From JAJPHY01 sp040754475 (GTDB taxonomy: Bacteria; Actinomycetota; UBA4738; HRBIN12), in assembly GCA_040754475.1 (NCBI GenBank), contig JBFMCN010000015.1, forward strand, positions 1-17,350: a stretch of DNA of 17,350 bases, in the 5' to 3' direction. Under the pieces are notes generated by a model. The model was not told the DNA's origin, ran no database searches, and saw only the letters and a list, made by a program, of their open reading frames with translations. Numbering within the stretch: position 1 is the stretch's first letter; the number at the start of each line of letters is the position of its first letter. Made by a program: the position numbers and the translations under genes. This document shows positions 14,217 through 17,350 of the stretch, in pieces.

Positions 14217-16217
14217 TTGTCCAGCATCGCCGAGGAGGTCGCGCAGCTCCGCGGCACGAGGTCCTCGACGTTCAGAGACCTCTTGACGCACCGCCCGTTC
14301 GCCAGGCTCCTGGCCGCGCAGACGGTGTCGTCCCTGGGTGACTGGGTGGGGTTCGCCGCGATCACGACGCTCGTGCTGCGGCTCGAAGGCGAGTTCGCGG
14401 TCCCCGGGGTGATGATGGCCCGCATGTTGCCGTCGGTCCTGCTCGGGCCCATCGCGGGTGTGCTCGTCGACCGCATCGATCGCAAGAAGATGATGATCGT
14501 CGCGGATCTTTCCCGTGGGGCGCTCTATGCTTCGATGCCGTTCCTGGGGAACGTCTGGGCCATCTTCCTCCTGTCATTCGTGATCGAGTCGCTGGCGCTC
14601 GTCTGGACACCGGCGCGGGACGCCTCGCTGCCGAACCTCGTACCGCGTCGCCAGCTCGCGAACGCCAACTCGCTCGGCCTGGCCACGACGTACGTGACCC
14701 TGCCATTCGGGGGCGCGATCTTCGCTTTGTTGGCGGGCGTCTCGGGACTGATTCCGCATCTCAAGGGCAACCCCGAATCCCTGGCCTTGTGGTTGGACGC
14801 CGTGACGTTCGGGTTCTCGGCTCTCATGCTGACCGGCGTCCCGATCCGGACCCCGGCTTCCCGAACCGCCGGCAAGCTCGACATGTCCAAGGTGTGGCAC
14901 GACATCGTCGACGGGGTGCGCTTCCTGCGGGAGAGCCGTTTCGCTTCGGCGATGGTGATCGGCATCGTGTCCGCGTTCTCGGCTGTGGGCGTGGTCCTCG
15001 GCATCGGACCGAGCTTCGCGAACAAGACGCTCCACGCCCTGACCGGGGGGTGGGGTGTCCTGATGGCCGCGTTCGGCATCGGGATGGGAATCGGGATGGC
15101 GGCCGTAAACAAGCTCGTTCAGTACGTCGAGCGCGATATGGGGTTCGTCTTGTCGATGATCGCCGCAGCCGGGACCCTGATCGTCCTCGCAGCGATGCCG
15201 AATCTTCCGCTCGCGGCCTTGATGACGGTCGTCCTCGGGTTCTTCTGTGGCTCTGCCTGGGTGAGCGGGTACGTGCTCCTGCAGGAGAACGTCACCGACG
15301 AGTACCGGGGACGCACGTTCGCCTCGCTGACAGTGTTGTCGCGCCTTGGGCTGTTCCTCTCGCTAACGGCGTTTCCAGCGCTGGCGGCCGCGGTGGGCTC
15401 GCACCACTTCATGGTTGGGCACCAGCCGATCGATCTATCCGGAACCCGGGTTGCGCTGTGGGTCGCCGGCGTTGGTGTCATCCTTGCAGCCGAGGTGACG
15501 CGCAGAGGTCTTCGTAGGTTCCGGGTCTCGCGACCGAAGCCGCTCGGTCTGGTGCCCAAGCTCAAGCGGCCGCCGGCAGAGGGCGTCTTCGTCGCCTTCG
15601 AGGGCGTGGAGGGCGCGGGCAAGGGCACGCAGATCCGCCTGGCGAAGGAATGGCTCGAGTCCGAGGGCGTCGAAGTGCTGGTCACGCGCGAGCCCGGCGG
15701 TACCGAGGTCGGCGAGCGCCTCCGCGAGCTGCTGCTTTCCAACGACACCGGCCACATCGAGCCGCGGACCGAGGCTCTGTTGTTCGCCGCCAGCCGGTCT
15801 CAGCACGTCGCGACGGTGATCCGGCCTGCGCTCGCCGAGGGCAAGGTCGTGATCTGCGACCGCTATGTCGACTCCTCGCTGGCATACCAGGGTTGGGGGC
15901 GCGGGCTGGGCGAGCCGGACGTGCTGACCCTGAACGTGTGGGCGACCCAGGGGCTGTTTCCCGATCTCGTGATCCTCCTGCACCTGGAGCCGGAGGCGGG
16001 GCTGCTGAGGTCCTCGGAAGAGCACGACCGGATCGAGATGGAGTCCGGGGACTTCCACGCGAAGGTCGCCGACGCCTATCTCAAGATCGCCGAGGAGCAC
16101 CCGGAACGGTTCGTCGTCATCGACGCGAACGACGAGCCTGAGAAGGTGCACGAACAGGTCGTGACGGCGCTGAAGCGAGTGCTCAAGGAGCGTGAGAACG
16201 ACGACGGCGACGGCTGA
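14217..16217 (+). CDS. tmk: MFS transporter-thymidylate kinase fusion protein
   Basis: A 666-residue two-part protein. Residues about 20-440 are an MFS_3-type transporter of roughly 10-12 membrane segments, with the motif-A-like loop GVLVDRIDRKK after TM2. After a basic linker (about 440-455), residues 456-666 are a complete thymidylate kinase: P-loop GVEGAGKGT (463-471), REPGGTEVGERLR, the DRY motif at 548-550 in CDRYVDSSLAYQG, and DRIEMESGDFHAKV in the lid region. It converts dTMP to dTDP with ATP. TTG 14217 is the likely start, immediately after the topA stop, with GCGGAGGGG as ribosome site. I recall similar fusions between topA and the delta' gene in Streptomyces (SCO3542). The transporter's substrate is unknown. 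Confidence 0.93.
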   Translation: MSSIAEEVAQLRGTRSSTFRDLLTHRPFARLLAAQTVSSLGDWVGFAAITTLVLRLEGEFAVPGVMMARMLPSVLLGPIAGVLVDRIDRKKMMIVADLSRGALYASMPFLGNVWAIFLLSFVIESLALVWTPARDASLPNLVPRRQLANANSLGLATTYVTLPFGGAIFALLAGVSGLIPHLKGNPESLALWLDAVTFGFSALMLTGVPIRTPASRTAGKLDMSKVWHDIVDGVRFLRESRFASAMVIGIVSAFSAVGVVLGIGPSFANKTLHALTGGWGVLMAAFGIGMGIGMAAVNKLVQYVERDMGFVLSMIAAAGTLIVLAAMPNLPLAALMTVVLGFFCGSAWVSGYVLLQENVTDEYRGRTFASLTVLSRLGLFLSLTAFPALAAAVGSHHFMVGHQPIDLSGTRVALWVAGVGVILAAEVTRRGLRRFRVSRPKPLGLVPKLKRPPAEGVFVAFEGVEGAGKGTQIRLAKEWLESEGVEVLVTREPGGTEVGERLRELLLSNDTGHIEPRTEALLFAASRSQHVATVIRPALAEGKVVICDRYVDSSLAYQGWGRGLGEPDVLTLNVWATQGLFPDLVILLHLEPEAGLLRSSEEHDRIEMESGDFHAKVADAYLKIAEEHPERFVVIDANDEPEKVHEQVVTALKRVLKERENDDGDG

Positions 16218-17319
16218 GGTGCCGGTCCTTGGACGCGTGCCCGGGCAGGAGCGGGCCATGGCGTTTCTGCACCAGGCGGCGTCCCGCCCGCACCACGCTT
16301 ACCTCTTCGCCGGCCCCGAGGGCGGAGGCAAGGTGCTCGCGGCCCGGGCGTTCGCCGCGGCGATCCTGTGCGAGCGGGGCGGATGCGGTCAGTGTCGAAG
16401 CTGCCGCTTGGCCCTTGACGACCGGCACCCGAACCAGTTCGTCGTCGAGCCCGAAGGGCGGGACATACACGTCGAGACCGTTCGGTCCGAGATCTGGCAC
16501 CCGGCCTACCGGACGGCTCCCGAGCCGGGGCGGAAGGTCTTCATCGTCCGCGAGGCCGATCGGCTGAACGCCGCGGCGGCCGACATGCTGCTCAAGGTCC
16601 TGGAGGAACCGCCGGCCGACGCCGTGTTCCTGCTCCTCTCGGCCAGGCCCCACGAGCTGCCCGAGACCGTCCTTTCGCGCTGTCACGTCGTTGCCTTCCT
16701 GCCCCTCGCCGAGGGGTTCGTGGCCCAGACCCTGGTGGAAGAAGGGGTGGCTCCGGAGCTAGCGGCGCTGGCCGCACGCCTTGCCGGCGGGAACCTCGGG
16801 CGAGCGAGGCGCCTGGCCACGGGTCCCGACGGGTTGTCTTTCCGCGACGTGGCCGCCCGCGCGCTCGACCTGGCGGCCGAGGGCCCGTCCGGGGCGCTCG
16901 AGGCGGCCGGCGCGGTGCTCGATGCGGCCGAGCGCTACCGCAAGGGCCTGAAGGATCAGCTCGAGCGCGATCTCGCTCCCTTCCTGGACGAGCGGGGGCG
17001 TCCCGAGGAGGCCTACCGGGCTGCGATCAGGCGCCTGGAAGAGCGCCACAAGCGCCGCGTCAAGCGTTCCGAGCGGGACTACGTCGACTGGGTGCTGCTC
17101 GCCGTCTCCGCATTCCTCCGCGACCGGATCGTTGCCTCGGTGGGTGGTGGGGAGGAGCTTCTGGTGAACCTCGATCGCCATCCGGCCGCCGACGGCGTTG
17201 CCCTGCCGGCGGCAGGGCTCGCGGCGGTCGAGGAAGCCCGGGCGGCGCTCGCTGAGGACATCAACCTGAACCCGCGCCTGGTCTTGGAGCAGGCGTTCCT
17301 CCGGCTCGCCGGGGCGTGA
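16192..17319 (+). CDS. holB: DNA polymerase III delta' subunit (clamp-loader ATPase family)
   Basis: A 375-residue AAA+ protein. It shows the Walker A sequence GPEGGGKV (41-48), a four-cysteine zinc module Cys60/Cys65/Cys68/Cys71, a Walker-B-like strand VFIVREADR (116-124), LLKVLEEPP and the SRC arginine-finger motif (162-164). The C-terminal collar region (about 220-375) is helical. Delta' is a stator of the clamp-loader complex that places the sliding clamp on DNA. GTG 16192 overlaps the kinase gene by 26 bases, and AAGGAG lies just 1 base upstream of it, which is unusually close. GTG 16219, two bases past the kinase stop, is an alternative that trims nine residues without loss of homology. 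The gene ends the topA-tmk operon. Confidence 0.9.
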   Translation: MRTTTATAEVPVLGRVPGQERAMAFLHQAASRPHHAYLFAGPEGGGKVLAARAFAAAILCERGGCGQCRSCRLALDDRHPNQFVVEPEGRDIHVETVRSEIWHPAYRTAPEPGRKVFIVREADRLNAAAADMLLKVLEEPPADAVFLLLSARPHELPETVLSRCHVVAFLPLAEGFVAQTLVEEGVAPELAALAARLAGGNLGRARRLATGPDGLSFRDVAARALDLAAEGPSGALEAAGAVLDAAERYRKGLKDQLERDLAPFLDERGRPEEAYRAAIRRLEERHKRRVKRSERDYVDWVLLAVSAFLRDRIVASVGGGEELLVNLDRHPAADGVALPAAGLAAVEEARAALAEDINLNPRLVLEQAFLRLAGA

Positions 17320-17337
17320 CCCCGGCGAGCCGGAGGA
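17297..17337 (+). terminator. Perfect 18-bp hairpin terminator spanning the holB stop
   Basis: Arms at 17297-17314 and 17320-17337 are complementary over all 18 positions, beginning TCCTCCGGC and ending GCCGGAGGA. The 5-base loop CGTGA contains the holB TGA. The left arm encodes the last residues of delta'. Downstream is CCATCTT rather than a T-run, consistent with U-poor actinobacterial terminators. It marks the likely end of the topA-tmk-holB transcript. Confidence 0.75.
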
Positions 17338-17350
17338 CCATCTTCCGGCC

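Overview
The window is high-GC, densely packed bacterial DNA with tiny intergenic gaps, GTG/TTG starts and stop/start overlaps. Gene order points to an actinomycete-type bacterium (Actinomycetota). The left end carries the OB-fold / TrkA / TrkA / APC-permease neighbourhood known from Mycobacterium (Rv2694c, ceoC, ceoB, Rv2690c). The right end carries topA / MFS-thymidylate kinase fusion / DNA polymerase III delta', an order I recall from Streptomyces. The exact lineage cannot be told by eye.

Left region (1-9358): a potassium-homeostasis locus. A small OB-fold protein (+) converges on a minus-strand operon: KimA-like permease, then two single-domain TrkA/RCK proteins. A 114-bp divergent intergenic region (4223-4336) separates it from a plus-strand operon: KdpD-type histidine kinase, KdpE-type response regulator, a second KimA-like permease and a small HD-domain protein, followed by a broken tryptophanase-family gene. 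Plus-strand junctions are overlapping or within a few bases. No TrkH/KtrB channel and no kdpFABC pump lie in the window, so the two permeases are the obvious transport partners of the regulators. The divergent region holds four CGT-A/G-A repeats spaced 11, 21 and 11 bp, the helical phasing expected of OmpR/KdpE-family binding sites. They could link the two-component system to both operons.

Middle (9365-11921): the tryptophanase-family gene has lost about 195 internal residues, including the PLP-lysine region, and changes frame at the junction. It is a pseudogene or an assembly error. It converges, sharing a CTAG, with a minus-strand pair encoding a DedA-family and a YihY/BrkB-family membrane protein. 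The 201-bp dedA-topA divergent gap holds two long inverted repeats.

Right region (11922-17319): a replication/nucleotide operon of DNA topoisomerase I, MFS::thymidylate kinase (TTG start directly after the topA stop) and DNA polymerase III delta'. It ends in a perfect 18-bp hairpin whose loop contains the last stop codon.

The best candidate for something undescribed is the left locus: a two-component system flanked by two KimA-like transporters with duplicated cytosolic domains, RCK proteins without their usual channel, and an in-phase repeat ladder between the operons. I saw no tRNA, rRNA, CRISPR array or insertion sequence.
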